From the NCBI GenBank assembly GCA_029964075.1, contig CM057130.1, forward strand, positions 4,898,001 to 4,962,000: 64,000 nucleotides of DNA. The letters run 5' to 3'. The first letter of the stretch is position 1. Every line of letters begins with the position of its first letter. The DNA is from Patiria pectinifera. Lineage: Eukaryota; Echinodermata; Asteroidea; Valvatida; Asterinidae. The notes beneath the pieces were generated by a model. That model saw only the letters and a list, made by a program, of their open reading frames with translations, made no database searches and was not told where the DNA came from. Below are positions 1 to 13,392 of the stretch, one piece after another. Made by a program: the position numbers and the translations under genes.

Positions 1-1515
1 GTCGGTCTCTGACCCCCGTAACAGCCATCTCACGGAGTTCGATAGCTAGCTCTAGTATAGGTACGGGCGTACGTGAGGTCCACGTGTACCTCGGAGAGTT
101 GTTCAAAAAAAAATACCCGTCCAAAGAAGGCGTGTCCTAGGACAATCACGTGATTCGATGGCGTGATATTTTTGGCCTTGCACGCGCACGGCACGGCAGC
201 GTGCTACTTGTTTGTGTGAATGGCCAGGACAGGTGTCCTTCAAGTTACATAATTCCTTTATTCCAGACATATCGGAGCGGTAAATCTATGTTTGGCTATG
301 TCGGCCGGACGTGTGGGCCTGGCGGTACAGAGTGTGTGTTTTGGATTACATTAGACCTCAGAATATCCCACTTTCATGAGGCCAGGGTAAGTTGCGGTTT
401 ACACCGACATTATTTAGGCCCTATAGGCCTGCCTTAAACCGTTATAATCAATTAGAAATTTCGCTTGCCATTACGATAGAAGTACAGGTTAGTTTAGTCA
501 TGGAGGAATAAGAATTCCTCCATGGTTCAGTCAGGACATGGAGCTATAATGTACAGACAACAGCACTGGGCACTGGGACTATAAGAGTTACACAACCGCA
601 CCCAACTTCCTTTTTGAAATAAAACTTGCTTCGGAAAGAAATATCCATACGCCACTTCTTTAATTGGTTGTGTACAAACTCTATGGATTGCATTTTTAAA
701 GTATTTTCTTTAACAAAATTGGAAATAATTCTCGGTCCTAGGTTCATGTCTTTTCAGCATTTTTGCTTCATTGAGATAATTAATACGCTTAGCCTATATG
801 ATAAAAAAGTGGCGTCAGGATGCGACATTCTTTCCCCCTGTCTAGAAAAATCCTTTTGCTAAACTAAGCAATAATGGTCTGAATTTAAAGTTAAAATGTG
901 CCAAACTGCCAAGCATTCGAGCAAGTCAGGGTACCAGATGTAACTTGAGTTTAATTCGCAAATGTCTTATTGGATTCAAATTCATCCAGCACTTTTGCCT
1001 CAAAATTGAAGGGATTAAAATCCAGGAAGAAAATTATGAGACAATATTTTCACTAGGCCATTTTTATAATTAAACACTCTAAAACCAAACCAAACCAAAA
1101 CAAACAAACTGATGTGCAGCTTCTGCAGAGAGGAATGTAAAGACCAGAAATTTTGAATATTTTGGGTCTATCGATTAAAGATGCGTTCCTCATGCTATTT
1201 GTGAGTTTCACCTCGAAAAGTAGATTTGTTTGTTTTCAATTGCTCCTTTCTTAGAAATATAAAAGTTATTCACTTGTGAATGAGACATTATTGGCTGTCG
1301 GACAATAATTCTGCTCTCTGAGAGCAGTTTCATTTGTGTGTAAATGAACTTCTTTTTCAGTGAGTTGCAGATGCCCAATAATATTGTTTTCGTTAAAACA
1401 AAACATACAAATTGAAAATTTGTTACGAGAATTTTTTTTTTTGAAGCGCACGGAGTGTCATTTTAAATATAATTTGAATTGACTTTCTCCTGTCCTACAG
1501 TAACCCCACGGCATT
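1..1515. other. 5' flank of the first desaturase gene; no gene seen
   Basis: No protein-coding exon can be supported here. A good 3' splice site (pyrimidine-rich, ending ctacag at 1500) stands 15 bases before the start codon at 1516, so the 5' UTR is probably interrupted by an intron and the real first exon lies upstream. A candidate donor (gccagg/gtaagt) sits at 386/387 and could close a non-coding first exon in the GC-richer stretch 1-386. That pairing is a guess. The rest is AT-rich unique-looking DNA. Confidence 0.5.
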
Positions 1516-4500
1516 ATGGGTAAAGGTCAACAAGGTGAAAGTTCAGCTGGGGTCAGCAAGCAAGGTACCTACACCTGGGAGGAGGTCAGACAGCACAGCA
1601 CTAGGACAGACAAATGGGTGGTGATTGAGGACGGGGTGTACGATGTCAGCCAGTGGGTGAACAGACACCCAGGGGGGTTCAAGGTGCTGTCTCACTACGC
1701 TGGCGAAGATGCTACGGTAAGCTTCACAGTTTTAAACTAAGAAACTTGATGACAAGATTTGAACGGGTCTGCTAACAATCTCTGGTTTACTGTGCTGTGC
1801 CGCACTGTCAGACAAATTGTGTCGGGGTTGTAACAGCAAAATTCTTGACAAACAACAATTGGAAGTAAGTTGCTGAAAAACGTATAGCCTGAAATTTTCC
1901 CCAGGCATAACAAACCTTTCCTTTAATTGTAATCCTTTCTTTTGTTTGATCAGTCAAAAATTCAATACACTTCTCCTGCCATGCCTTTTACACAGGCTGG
2001 TCACTAGCCTTTCGCCAAGGCCATCAGGCGGAGCTGGGTGGCTGCGGAGGCGATGCACGCACAGAGAAGCAGAAGAAGAGCAAGTGCACGCCCAGTGGTC
2101 TCCCCGCCCGCTCCAATCATTTGTTTTAGCGCTGAGAAAAGGCTAGTTGTCAACAGCTAGTCAGATCATATTCCTTGTAGGCACTGTGACTAGTCAAATT
2201 CCATCAACAGACAAAAGCAGGTGACAGGTAGGCACAGCTGGCTTATCAATCACCTACAGTCAAAGCATAGCTGTATCAGGTTTCAGGACAGTCAAAGCCA
2301 GTCAATCCGGCTTTATGAAGGCAGGGAGCACTCAACTGTTTAAAATGTCACTTGATTTATTTTGACTGCTGGGCTGGCCTCGTTGAATTTGCCAGCCAGA
2401 GAGGGAGGGTTTTCCCAACCAGTACCTTACCCAAATTGCACAAAATCTAAGTATTAAAATTTAAAATGGCTTGAAATTATGATTTTATTTCCCACTGTGG
2501 CCCTGCTTGCATTTTTCTCAACAAATAACTTGAGTTTTAGCACTAATCTGATGATAAGCAAATACTGTAAAAAATTTTTTAAAATACTATAAGAAATTTA
2601 ACTGTGAATAGATTAATTTTTTGTTTGTTTAAAAATCAAGTGACCCTATTTAGTGAAATCTTATATGATTATTTCTTGACAGGATGCGTTTGTTGCATTT
2701 CATCCAGACAAGAGCATAGTCAGGAAATACATGAAGCCATTGTACATCGGCTCGCTAGACAAGGACGGTCAACCCAAGGTAGAGACTCAACTTTTGCTTT
2801 TGTCCTCTTTGTGATGAACAATTCTTTCATGGATTTTTGTGGTGAATTAAGAAATTTCACTACTTTTTTAATATAAAGAACCAACATTTTCCAAACTCCT
2901 TTAAAATTAATTATTAATAATTTTAGTCCCTCCCATCATTTTTTACAGCTTTTGATTTCACCCTTATGGGCTTAAGCTTTCAATTTAAAATATTTTTATG
3001 AACCCTTGGTGTTTCTAACAAATTTGTCGACGTTGTGCTTTTTTCACTGTGTTGTAGAATCAACACTTGACGTTTTATTTTTACAGCAGTCTTTAGGGTA
3101 GTTGGGTATTTTCTTTTCTATTTGGCCATTTATGTTTCAATTTTTATCTAACCATGATTTTTGAACTTTGCGTGACTCAATGTGAAGACATACATGTATG
3201 TTTTTAAACTCTAATTGCCTTCGCTGTGCTTATCAAGAACTCTTGGACTTTGTTGTGTCACAAGTTGTTGAACGAACAACAAAGTTTGCAGAAGTCATGG
3301 ATTAAAGGACCATGTAACTTTTAAGTTAAAAAAACCCTGATACCCATAAAGAGAATCACAGTTTCACTTCTAAAACCGTTATTAAACTTTTTGTATAACT
3401 GTTCCCTGTGGTATAGAAATGATATGATATATTCTTTGATGATTTAATTTTTTTTTTCAAGTTTGTATTATACGTGAATACCATAATATGTGTCATTATA
3501 AGTCATTACACAAAAATTGTCTACCTCCAGTATTCAGTTTTCAGTAAAATCCCGGTCCCTTCTCCACTTCCAATAAATAAACAAATAAACAAAAATATTA
3601 ACGAAGTATAATCAAAAATAAACTTTGAACAGAGTAAGGCCCGTGATTTTAATGCTCCGTGAACCTTATTGGCTAAAAAGCAGACCTCAAAATCAAAAAT
3701 TAAAATTAACTTGATTCAGAGTTGTAACGAGTCACTGATTTTTGTGACTCGAGTCGAGTCATGTCATTTTAAAGAAGTGACTCGAGTCGAGTTGAGTCAT
3801 TAGGTCAAGAAGGTCGAGTCGAGTCGACAGTGTAGTCGAGTCGAGTCGAGTCGAGTCGAGTCGAGTCAAGTATGTAGCTAGAGTCAATTCGAGTCACAAA
3901 TATTTGAACACTATACAATAAATAATCACAAGAGAGAAAGTCATTTTTTGGCCTTTATATTTTCGTTCGGGCTACATCATGTACATGTGGTGACACCACA
4001 TTTGACTCATAAAGGGGGTGCCAGCTGATCGCCTTTCAACTATAAATAGGACTGATCAAACCACTTATAAACATTATTCGCGACCATGCGTAAGTCATTG
4101 CAAATGTTTTTTCGCAAAGTTTTGCTTTTATTTTTGGGACTTGAGTCTTATTAGCCTTCCTTGAGTCGAGTCGAGTCATTCTGATGAGGGACTCGAGTTG
4201 AGTCAAGTCATTTGCCCTTAGGGACTCGACTCAAGTCGAGTCACCAAAAATTGTGACTCGAGTCGGACTCGAGTCGAGTCATTACAACTCTGACTTGATT
4301 GCATGTCATCTGACAAAAAAAATAAACTGCATGAGGCTCTAGCTGTTCCCTGACTTTGTCCTGAGACAAAAGAAGAGAACTGACCAAAAAATGAGCAAAA
4401 ACTACTTCAAAAAGGAATTGGAAATAAATTGAGTAAAACTTTTAATGTGATCAAACATTGATGATTTATTCTCAACCCTCTCCTTTCGCAGAAGTCCCTC

Positions 4501-7500
4501 ATCAGTGACATGCGAGACCTCCGTCTCCAGGTGGAGCAGAGAGGCCTCCTGAAACCCAACCTGTGGTTCTATGCGGCTGTGCTGGCCCACATCTTAGCCT
4601 TTGAAGTGCTGGGCTGGTTTGTCTTGTGGCGCTATGGAACGGGCTGGGTGCCATACCTGACAACTTCAATACTCTTGCTTCTAGAACAGGTAAAACAAAG
4701 TTCCCCCGACTGCAGGGGGAGTGTGGCCTAGTGACTAGGGTTTGTGACTCACGATCAGAGGGTAAGGGGTCGAATCCAGCTACTGGCCATATCACAAGTT
4801 GTGACATTGGGAAAGGCACTTCACCCCCACTCGCCTCTCTCCACCCAGGAGTATAAATGGGTACCAGCATTAGCTGGGGAGTAACCTGCGATGGACCGGC
4901 ATCCCATTCAGGGGGAATAGAAATATTCTCAATCGTTTCCTGCCAAGGAATCCGGAGATGATGGGCTATATTGGTTCATAACAGACTTTACTTTACACAA
5001 TATACAAATGAACTCATCTGAAATGCATTCATCTGGAAATTGCCCCGTTTCCATACTTTTCTCTTTCGAAGAGAGAAAACTTTTTTATTTTTGGATGCAA
5101 AAAAGTTGATCATTTGCAAAGTGTTGTCATTTTAACACTGCATTCAAATTTCAAAAAACTATTCAATCTTGTTAAGGTTTCCAAAACATTTTTCAAGTTA
5201 ACCAATCCAAGACGCATGCGCAGAAAAGGTGGAATTCCCTTTGAAGTGTTCTAAGTGATTCATTTTTTGAAACCCTTACCATAAAGTTAAGCTTTGCCTT
5301 TGTTGGAGTGCAACAGCACACATTTCGTGTTGACTTGAAAACGGGTAACGGAGGTATTAGTATACGAATAGTTCTGACATTTAAAGGAAAGTCTCAAATT
5401 AAAACAAAATGTAAAAAGTTGTTAACGTTTATTTCCTTTTCTTGAATCTAAGGGGCAGGCTGGATGGTTTCAACATGACCTGGGTCATCTGTCCGTCTTC
5501 AAAAAGTCTAGTTGGAATCATTTTCTTCACGGCTTTATCCTTGGTGGATTGAAGGTAAATAGCTTTCAATCTTTTAGCATCGTATGGAGACCATAGTCCG
5601 AGTATCATTGGTTATATTCACCAGAGCCCAGCTCCATATTCAACGTACGACATGTGTGAGCATGCACATTTTATGTGACCCCTCACGCCAGCCAATTGGA
5701 GTCGACTTTAACAAATCAGTTTGATCAGAAATGTAGACTAAGCAGTTGATTGGCCAATTTGGCTGCCATGTTTTTGTAATACATTGTACTACAACGGGTT
5801 ACCTAAGACCCGGCGCCTGCAGAATGGTCAGAATCTGGAGACCATGACACGGTGTTGATTTGCATAATTGATTGCAGAATCTGCGCGAATATCATTAGGC
5901 GTACAACTTTTCCTCGGATCAGCTGATTTCCACGTTATCCACTTCACACTTTTGCCGTTTAAAATGAAAAAAAACGTACAGAGTCGTTTAAAAATTGGAA
6001 ACTCCTGGTTTTTACTTCCAAGTTGCATGCCTGTGTCATAGACGCTTGTGTACAAGCGGCTGTCCCAAAGAATAGACCACAGGGGTGTCCATTAATAAAA
6101 AAAATTGCTTAGGATTAGACATCTTTAGATTAACTCTTCCTCCCTATATGCATTTGTTCTGAAGATTTGTAATGGTTTTCAACTTTTCCTCATGATCAGG
6201 GGTCCTCAGCCCACTGGTGGAACTACCGTCACTTCCAGCACCACGCCAAGCCCAACATTGTCAGCAAGGATCCTGACATTAGGATGGAGTATCTATTTAT
6301 GTTGGGAGACAAGATGCCGGTCCAGTGGGCCAATAGGAAGAAGGGTGTCATGCCGTACAACCACCAGCAGAGCTACTTTTTCTTCAGTGAGTACTTGGAC
6401 TGTGGTCCAATGGTTACAGTGTTATGACTGATGTGCCATATGGTACGTGGGTTCAAACTCTGATGGGGAACATGGGGCTTGTGTTCTTGGGCAAGACACT
6501 TTACTACAATTGCCTCTCTCCACCCAGGAGTGTAATTACCTGTGAAGGTGGAGACTAGACTGTGCTTATCTCGAGCTGCTGTAGAAAATTGGTCTCATAG
6601 CCTGATGAACAGGGGTGATAATTGTGAAGCTCTTTGAGACCCTTAGTATAAAGGTTATTAATTATAAATATTATAATAACCTTATTACCATAATAGGGCA
6701 AAATGCGTACTATTAAACATTCTTGTTTCTTTTGGAATGAACTTTTTGTGAAATGACCCATTAGCAGCGGGACCTATTCTGAACACGACTTAATCATTTT
6801 CACTCGCATAGAGAGTCTGAGAGTAGAGAAGGAAGTAACTTTCCTTATGATCCGTGATGCAGGATAAACTAATTGAAAGATGTACTGTCTGTGCAATTTT
6901 CAAGTTTGTATTTTTATGTAATGGCTAAATCTATTTCTACAAATACAAAAGTTATCCATTTTCTAATGAGGCAATGAGCGGGGGAAAAAACACCTTTAGT
7001 TATGGAATAATTATTTTACCAGAAAAAAGGCCAGCTATAGATGCTGTGCTACTGCCATGCCAAACTTAAATGAGTACTGCAATAGCTTGTCTACAGCAGG
7101 TTAGTTGCTCTAAACACCGAACGTGATAGTCAAAACTTAATGCATCTAGAACTTTCAGTGAACTTTCAGTGCGATCAAAATATTGGCACCAATTTCACTC
7201 CCCGTGATGCGGACGCGATCGAGGGTATTGTGAGCATGCACATTCCCACGGTAAAATGTTTGCTCCAACTTCGATTTGAATGAGTTTGGCACGGCAATGG
7301 CACAGCGTTTAGAACAGTGCCATGCCACTGCCATTCGGCATGACGATAGCACAGCAGCCCTGTCGCCCTAAAGGATGGTGCCATGCCGAACTAAATTTGC
7401 CGAGCGAAATAGTTCGTAATGTCGTGCTATCGCTGTGCCATCACCGTGCAAAATTCAAAAAAGTCACATTAATTGAGTTAAGCACGGCAGTAGCACGGCG

Positions 7501-10500
7501 TCTAGAACGAGCCTAATTCAGTTTTGCAGGCTTGTGAATCATGATTTTTTTAATTTTTTTTATTGTATCATAGAGCTTTTCCTTGCTCTATGATTGTGTT
7601 GTTACAGGCAAAGCCACAGAACTGTTATTGTACAGCAAATATCCCACACAATGCAATCAGGCTCACAGTGTTTACCCAATGGATTATCAGATTATCAGCT
7701 GGCTGCTTTCATAATTAGCATATAACTGACAATGCCAGACAGTCTGAAGGCTGGATTAGGGATCAGCCTAACTGCAACCTGCTGCAAGTAAATTCAAATC
7801 ATTTGTTGTAAATTTATACTCCAACTAAATCCTATTCAAACGACAATGAGTTTGTTTTTTTATCTGTTTCAGTGATTTGTGTACATCGTACAATAAAATA
7901 ACACAGGAATAAAAGGGAATAGCACTAAGCCAACCAAATGTGTAATTATAGGCCTTCTACTGTATGACCATGAAACAGTAATTTTTTTCCCTGTTTACAA
8001 ACTTCTTCACAGTTTTGCCGCCGCTATTGTTGCCTGTATACTTTCACTACGAGTATTTTGCCCACGTCATCAAGAAGAAAGTGTGGATCGTAAGTTCATG
8101 ATGTAACCTTTATACAAGTATTATAGATCCCCTTAAATATACACAGTTTCAAAAGTGTGATAGGACCCTTAATTGTGTGCCACGAGTGCTCTTAAAATCA
8201 AGATGCATGTGCATTTTTTTAACAGCCTATTGGTCCAAGATAGATTGCGTCCGCGCGTAAAAATAGGGGCGTGAGCATGGTACTACCTCAGTATTTAAGG
8301 TGCATGCTGGAGGACACGGTTCTTATATTGAATATTATGCCGTTTAATTGTCATTAGCACTATACTGGACTGATTTTACGACGATAATTTTGTAGAAAGA
8401 TAAATTCCTGCTCACTTCACTGCACCATTTGTTTCTTTTTCTCATTTTTTTTCCCCAACAGGATCTAGCCTGGATGGTGTTCTTCTTCAGCAAGCTCTTT
8501 TTGACCTACGGACCTCTGCTAGGCTTGTCTGGTGCATTTTGGCTCTACATGTTTGTCAGGTATTAATATTTTATTTCAATTTGTTGTGCTTGCATCACTG
8601 TTTTTCACTAAATTTTTATAGCACAATAGAGGCAATGTTTTTTATGTGGAATGTGGTCCTTGTTTAGAAGTGGCCACGGTTTTGTGTACTGACATCACAG
8701 GTACCAACAAAATCCAAGTAACACTGCCACATAAGATAATTGATTCTTGCAATGACTGGTAAATGCACTGCGTGATCAAGCCTACAAACTTGAAGTGTAT
8801 TCTTTTGAGAGAAATTTGATTGAATAGAAGCTGCCAATGGGGAGGCTTTTTTTTGGGGGGGGGAACCTTTAAGGTTGGAGCATGCCTTTGCCACAGACTT
8901 TTTATGGATAGCTGGCAGACTGATAATTGATGCGATGTGAGTCAAGCCTACAAACTTAAAACCTTATTGACGGAGAGAAATGAGATTGAATTAAAACTCC
9001 CAATGGGGTAAGCACTTTTGGGGGGTTCTTATTGTTTTTTTTTAAAGGGGGGGTTGAGACCTTTACCAAAGACCTATTACGGATAGCTGCCAGACGGCAA
9101 TGTGCAGGGAAATTGCATGTTGTGTTACACTATGAGACAGTTTTACAAAATCGCTATTCATTTGCACAAACTGGCCCACAAATACATTGCAACATATAAC
9201 TGTACTGAACACCTCAGTTGACATAAGTTTGTAATTTAGTGTTTTAAGTGAGTCCACTCAAGTCCATCACGAGTCTATCAGTCTCAAGTTAATTATAAAG
9301 GCACAAGTTATTCCAAAGAACTGCGACAAATGAATCATCCTTTGTTATTGTTCATCCCCAGTTACTTTCGAGTGGACTTGTGAACTGACTTGGGAAATTT
9401 CCTTTAACTCAGCGGGACTTTTGTGATGCAGTACTGACTCTGCATGTTTTGTTCATTCTTTGGACCGTCCTTAGGTTTATGGAGAGCCATTGGTTTGTCT
9501 GGGTGACCCAGATGAATCACATCCCCATGGAGATAGAAAAGGACCAACAGAAGGAGTGGTTACCGATGCAGCTGCAGGCTACCTGCAACGTGGAACCCAC
9601 GTTCTTCAACAGCTGGTTCTCGGGCCACCTCAACTACCAGATTGAACACCAGTAAGATCTACCCGTCCTACTCGTGAAATGAAACAAGATGGCAATTTGT
9701 TCTTGAATCTTCGTCACTCAAATTGAATTGACAGTATCTGCTCTCCATGCAAGGGTTCTATAGGTCATGAACTAGTAAATTGTGGTTAAGTCGGGATATT
9801 CCATAGTCTTACATTAAGCAAATTTTCTTGTTTAACACATTTCTGTGCATCTCCGTGAAATGGGCCAGAAAGCTCACACTAAAAGATTTGAGCAAGATAA
9901 GTTATGCTGCATATTTGAGGTTTTTTTTCTTCTGAAATACGTCCTTGTTGTAAATCATTTCAGCCTGTTTCCGACGATGCCGAGGCACAACTTCTACAAG
10001 GTGGTGCCTGACGTGAAGGCGCTATGCAAGAAACACGACATCCCCTATCAAACTAAATCTCTGTTAACTGCCTTTGCCGACATTGTTCGGTAAGTTTTCC
10101 AACTTTCCTTATTTTCATCTAATAACTTTACTTACAATATATTTAACCCTCCATTCGAGACCAGGTGGAAATTCAGATAAACAATTAAGCCATTAGGAAA
10201 AGTTGTGAAATAATAGCCCTCAACGCTATTCGTGCACTGAACACCAAGCAATTGGTGCACAGAAGATTGTTCATAGGATCAGTTTGAAGTACTGAAACAG
10301 CTTTTTCTCTTCTGATATCGAACTTACTAAAGTCAGCTTAGTTGTGAGTATGATGCCATTCACACACACATGGGAGGATCCTGAGAAGTTAATCCGAGGT
10401 GGGGGAGGGGATAGGGGTCTCGCAAGTGGGAAAATTTTCTGACAGCACTTGTTCTTTTTGTGTCTTGCAGCTCTCTGAAGCGGTCAGGAAAGATTTGGCA

Positions 10501-10522
10501 CGATGCCTACTACCACCGATAA
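1516..10522 (+). CDS. FADS: Front-end fatty acid desaturase with cytochrome b5 domain (FADS-like), complete, 10 coding exons
   Basis: Coding exons: 1516-1716, 2683-2778, 4492-4689, 5453-5554, 6200-6386, 8013-8089, 8462-8559, 9475-9651, 9964-10089, 10471-10522. They total 1314 nt and give 437 aa, close to the usual 440-450. All introns are GT-AG and the reading phase is kept throughout. Residues about 18-98 are a cytochrome b5 domain with the haem motif HPGG at 51-54 and a second likely ligand H74. Hydrophobic spans follow from about 124. The three histidine boxes of membrane desaturases are HDLGH (173-177), HFQHH (210-214) and QIEHH (375-379). The Q that opens the last box marks front-end (delta-5/6/8-type) enzymes. 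Known role of the family: insertion of a double bond between an existing one and the carboxyl end of a fatty acyl-CoA, in the ER membrane, using electrons from the fused cytochrome b5. Regiospecificity cannot be read from sequence. The start is the first ATG after a splice acceptor. A related gene lies at 50211-61526. Confidence 0.96.
3717..4292. mobile_element. hAT-like miniature inverted-repeat element rich in gagtc repeats
   Basis: A 576-bp element in intron 2 of the desaturase gene. It begins cagagttgtaacgagtca and ends with the inverted counterpart tgattacaactctg-like sequence (attacaactctg at 4281-4292). It is flanked on both sides by the exact 8-bp repeat acttgatt (3709-3716 and 4293-4300), the target-site length of hAT transposons. 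The subterminal parts are made of near-tandem gtcga/gagtc units (about 3740-3865 and 4165-4285). No transposase is encoded. Confidence 0.85.
4712..4999 (+). mobile_element. tRNA-derived SINE
   Basis: It starts 22 bases after the donor of exon 3. The head has a box-A-like stretch (gtggcctagtgactaggg) and a box B (gggtcgaatcc at about 4768). The body contains a block (gggaaaggcacttcaccc ... ctctccacccaggagtataa) that is shared with the SINE at 6390-6690. It ends in a short ctttactttac tail. Ends are approximate. Confidence 0.75.
6390..6690 (+). mobile_element. tRNA-derived SINE, second copy of the shared-core type
   Basis: It begins within a few bases of the donor of exon 5. Box-A-like (gtggtccaatggttacag) and box B (gggttcaaactc) are followed by the same core as the element at 4712 (ttgggcaagacacttta ... 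cctctctccacccaggagtg). The tail differs and resembles a LINE 3' end (gctctttgagaccc ... ataaaggttatt). Ends are approximate. Confidence 0.7.
8777..9105. repeat. Diverged tandem duplication, unit about 166 bp
   Basis: The stretch starting caagcctacaaactt at 8777 is repeated from 8943, in each case followed by gagagaaat, ttgaat, a run of g and then gatagctg(g/c)cagac. The two copies differ at many sites, so the duplication is old. It lies in intron 7 of the desaturase gene. Confidence 0.7.
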
Positions 10523-10621
10523 AACAATAGACAGAAGAGAAGTACTGAGATTGACCAAACCTAATATGTTGGTTGAACATTCAAAGTAAATTTTATTTTC
10601 TATGGTTTAAGTCTGATTTTG

Positions 10622-10627
10622 AATAAA
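10622..10627 (+). promoter_or_regulatory. Polyadenylation signal AATAAA of the first desaturase gene
   Basis: A canonical AATAAA lies 100 bases after the TAA stop (10520-10522). T-rich and GT-containing sequence follows, which fits a short 3' UTR ending near 10645. Confidence 0.7.
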
Positions 10628-12953
10628 TGTTTCGGTGGAAAAAATATCTTGTGATAGAGTTTATGTTCTATAAAAAATGTTTGTAGTTATAGAACTATGT
10701 AGGCATAGCCAAACAGCGTAATGTTTGGTATCCAAAATTACGTCCCAAGTACATAATTTGCATTGAGAATGTCATTTCATAAATTTTGGGTACATTTTTT
10801 TCCTGTTCCTGTTACGTGTACATGTGACATCTATGATTATATAATTCTGATGCATTCCTTAATGAAGTTGTCATTAAACAGTTGTGATTAATAGCAAATG
10901 ACCTACCCATAAAATAAAAAAAATCATTGAAATCATTCTTAATAATACAAATGAAAGGCAAAGAGAACAGAGACAGGAAAAATGTCCTAAATTTATAGAA
11001 TGACTCGTAAACCACCTAGGCAGCTTTCGTTTTCTTTGTCTTTCCAAATTTCAAATTTCTTACTAGAAATTTATCCAAATGGTATAAAATACTGTGTGTG
11101 TGCAAGTTATATGCAATGGTTTTGAGATAATGTGTCGTGAACACAGTACGTGTGTGTTGCCTTCTGATGATTAACTACCTTGAGTATCGTGACTTGGAGA
11201 AAAATAATTAGGTAATTACTGAGCGGGGGGCATGGTTGTACTAATCGACGTTAATTTTTTTTAAAGTGGTTTCAGATGTTTTTAAAGCTTCTAAACTAGT
11301 CTTTGTGAAGGTTTTTTTTGCATTAAATTGCTACAACTTTTTTTTCGGGGGGAGGAGGGTTGCTAGATAATGTGAAAAAAATTATGGTGTTTATTGTATA
11401 TGTACAAATGTTCATTTTTGTTTTGCGCTTAAAACTTGAAAAAAGTTAAAACATTTCAAAATGTTAAAAACGACATTACAATTTTGAAACAATTCTGGAT
11501 GATAAAGCATGTAAAATCCAAATATGACCCTGCAAGTCTAATGCAGCTGAATACTTTTTCAGACTTAAGAAGAAAAAAATCCCAGGAAAAAAAAAAATTG
11601 GCTTTGAATTACATTATTCTAGCTCATTTGGCACTCAAAACACAAAATCCTGGATTCCCAGATACATTTAGACAAATCTCCGAAAAATATCAAAATCCAT
11701 CAAACAAAGCCAAGCATTCATTAGTATCGAAGAAATCATTTTATTCGGTAATTTCAAAGGAGTAAGAGTTACAAAAAACATTCAAGAATAAAAGCAAGGC
11801 ACATCTTGAGACAACAAACAGCAAGAATGTAGCATCTGTCAACCATTTTCTAAGCATCCATACGGCTGATAACAATCAGTCCTTTTGAATTTGTCAACAA
11901 AAATTAAGTAAATGGAAAGTTGAAACAGAAACAATTGATAGTCTTGATTAAATCAAAATACTGATCACAACCCATCGACTTTGTACACAACCAACAAAGT
12001 GGCATCTCATATACAAGTGACATATTTCCTGGTGAAACTTCCTGTAATATTTTTATGGCACGTGGAGCCATATTGGTTTATAGAAGGAAATGATTTATAA
12101 ATTGGAGGCCCGGTTGGCACCACGCTAGACTTGAAATCAAGTCTGTAATTGGCCAGATTTATTGGCCAGCTGCGCAGCGCACCCCAGTTTTGTTCCTTAG
12201 TAAGTGAAGTGTGCAGTATGGTACTCGCATAAAGACAGTGTTTGCATCCTCAGCACCAAGACATGCCAAACCCAGCATATGATAATATACATGATACACT
12301 GTGCTGACAGACAAAACACGACTGTCTAGTGACTTGTTCTCAAGTCTAGCACCACGCTTGTGCACTTGTCGTACAGTGCCTCTTAGGCTAGCCTCGGGTT
12401 GACCTGCAATCTGAAGTAGCCTTGCTCAAGGTGTTTGTTGATATTGCTTCGTATAGTGCATTCCCAAAAGTCAGCTGCAGTACAATTAAAAAAAACTGCA
12501 TAATGATTCTCTAAATTTGGACAGTTGTTCTACACACACTATCATAGTTCAAAATTTTACTGGACATTTTTTGAGTTTAATGACAAAAGTGTAATTAATT
12601 TTGGTTAAGAAAGTAATAATGTTACAGCCATTTTGGTCATGTTCCCTGCAAGCATGTATCGGATCTTTACAGTTTGGATCACTGTTAAGTTGGCACCAGA
12701 CTATTGTAGATCACAAGCCTCAGTGTGCACATCATGAACTTGTGTCTTTCAAAGCAGAATGCCTGCTTTCCGATACATTGAATGTATACATTACAACAGT
12801 ATTGAATCCATTTACAGTATTAACAACTTTGTCTTGATTGCATCATTTTAAAATTTCAAAGTCTTTTGAAGCCGATAACTATTACTGAATAGCTTGATTT
12901 TATCATGTGATTGTTGCATAATTAATTTAGACAATAAATACTGAGCACCATGA

Positions 12954-13180
12954 TTGCTTTTGATTGGCTGTGTGATCTTTAATGTAGTGAAGCTTGTCCA
13001 ATGAGGAAACCGGTTACTGATACTACCTTGAGTCTCTGGATTTGCGATTGGTCAGTCTGATCACGGTTGCTTTTGATAGGCTGTGTGATCTTTAAAGTAG
13101 TCAAGCTGTCCAATGAGAAACGGGTTACCGATACTAGCTTCAGTCTCTGGCTTTGCGATTGGTCAGTATGGTGCAGATAC
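12954..13180. repeat. Tandem duplication, unit about 113 bp
   Basis: Two head-to-tail copies start ttgcttttgat(t/a)ggctgtg. Both contain gtgatcttta, a gtccaatgag block, a cgggttac/cggttac block, and end gcgattggtcagt. Repeated CCAAT/ATTGG motifs occur in each unit. Confidence 0.75.
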
Positions 13181-13392
13181 TACCTTTCTCGAGCCTTTGG
13201 TTGAGAATACTTTGTACCTGAAAACAATTACATTTGTTGCTTGTCTGACACATTAACACAATATTTTGAACCAACTTTGCAGTCAAAAATAATTAATTTG
13301 CAAACACAAATTTGTAAACGTGCATGCAAATTATGAAACATTAGAATTATATAGCATGCAACCATTTAAAAATACGGGGCCCTACTATATTA

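Noticed and set aside
150-437. A 95-codon frame at the left end
   Set aside because: No similarity that I can recognise. It may overlap a non-coding first exon of the desaturase gene.
11436-11765. A 109-codon open frame on + that looks gene-sized
   Set aside because: It is lysine/asparagine-rich low complexity in AT-rich DNA, has no recognisable domain and has no splice or poly(A) context.
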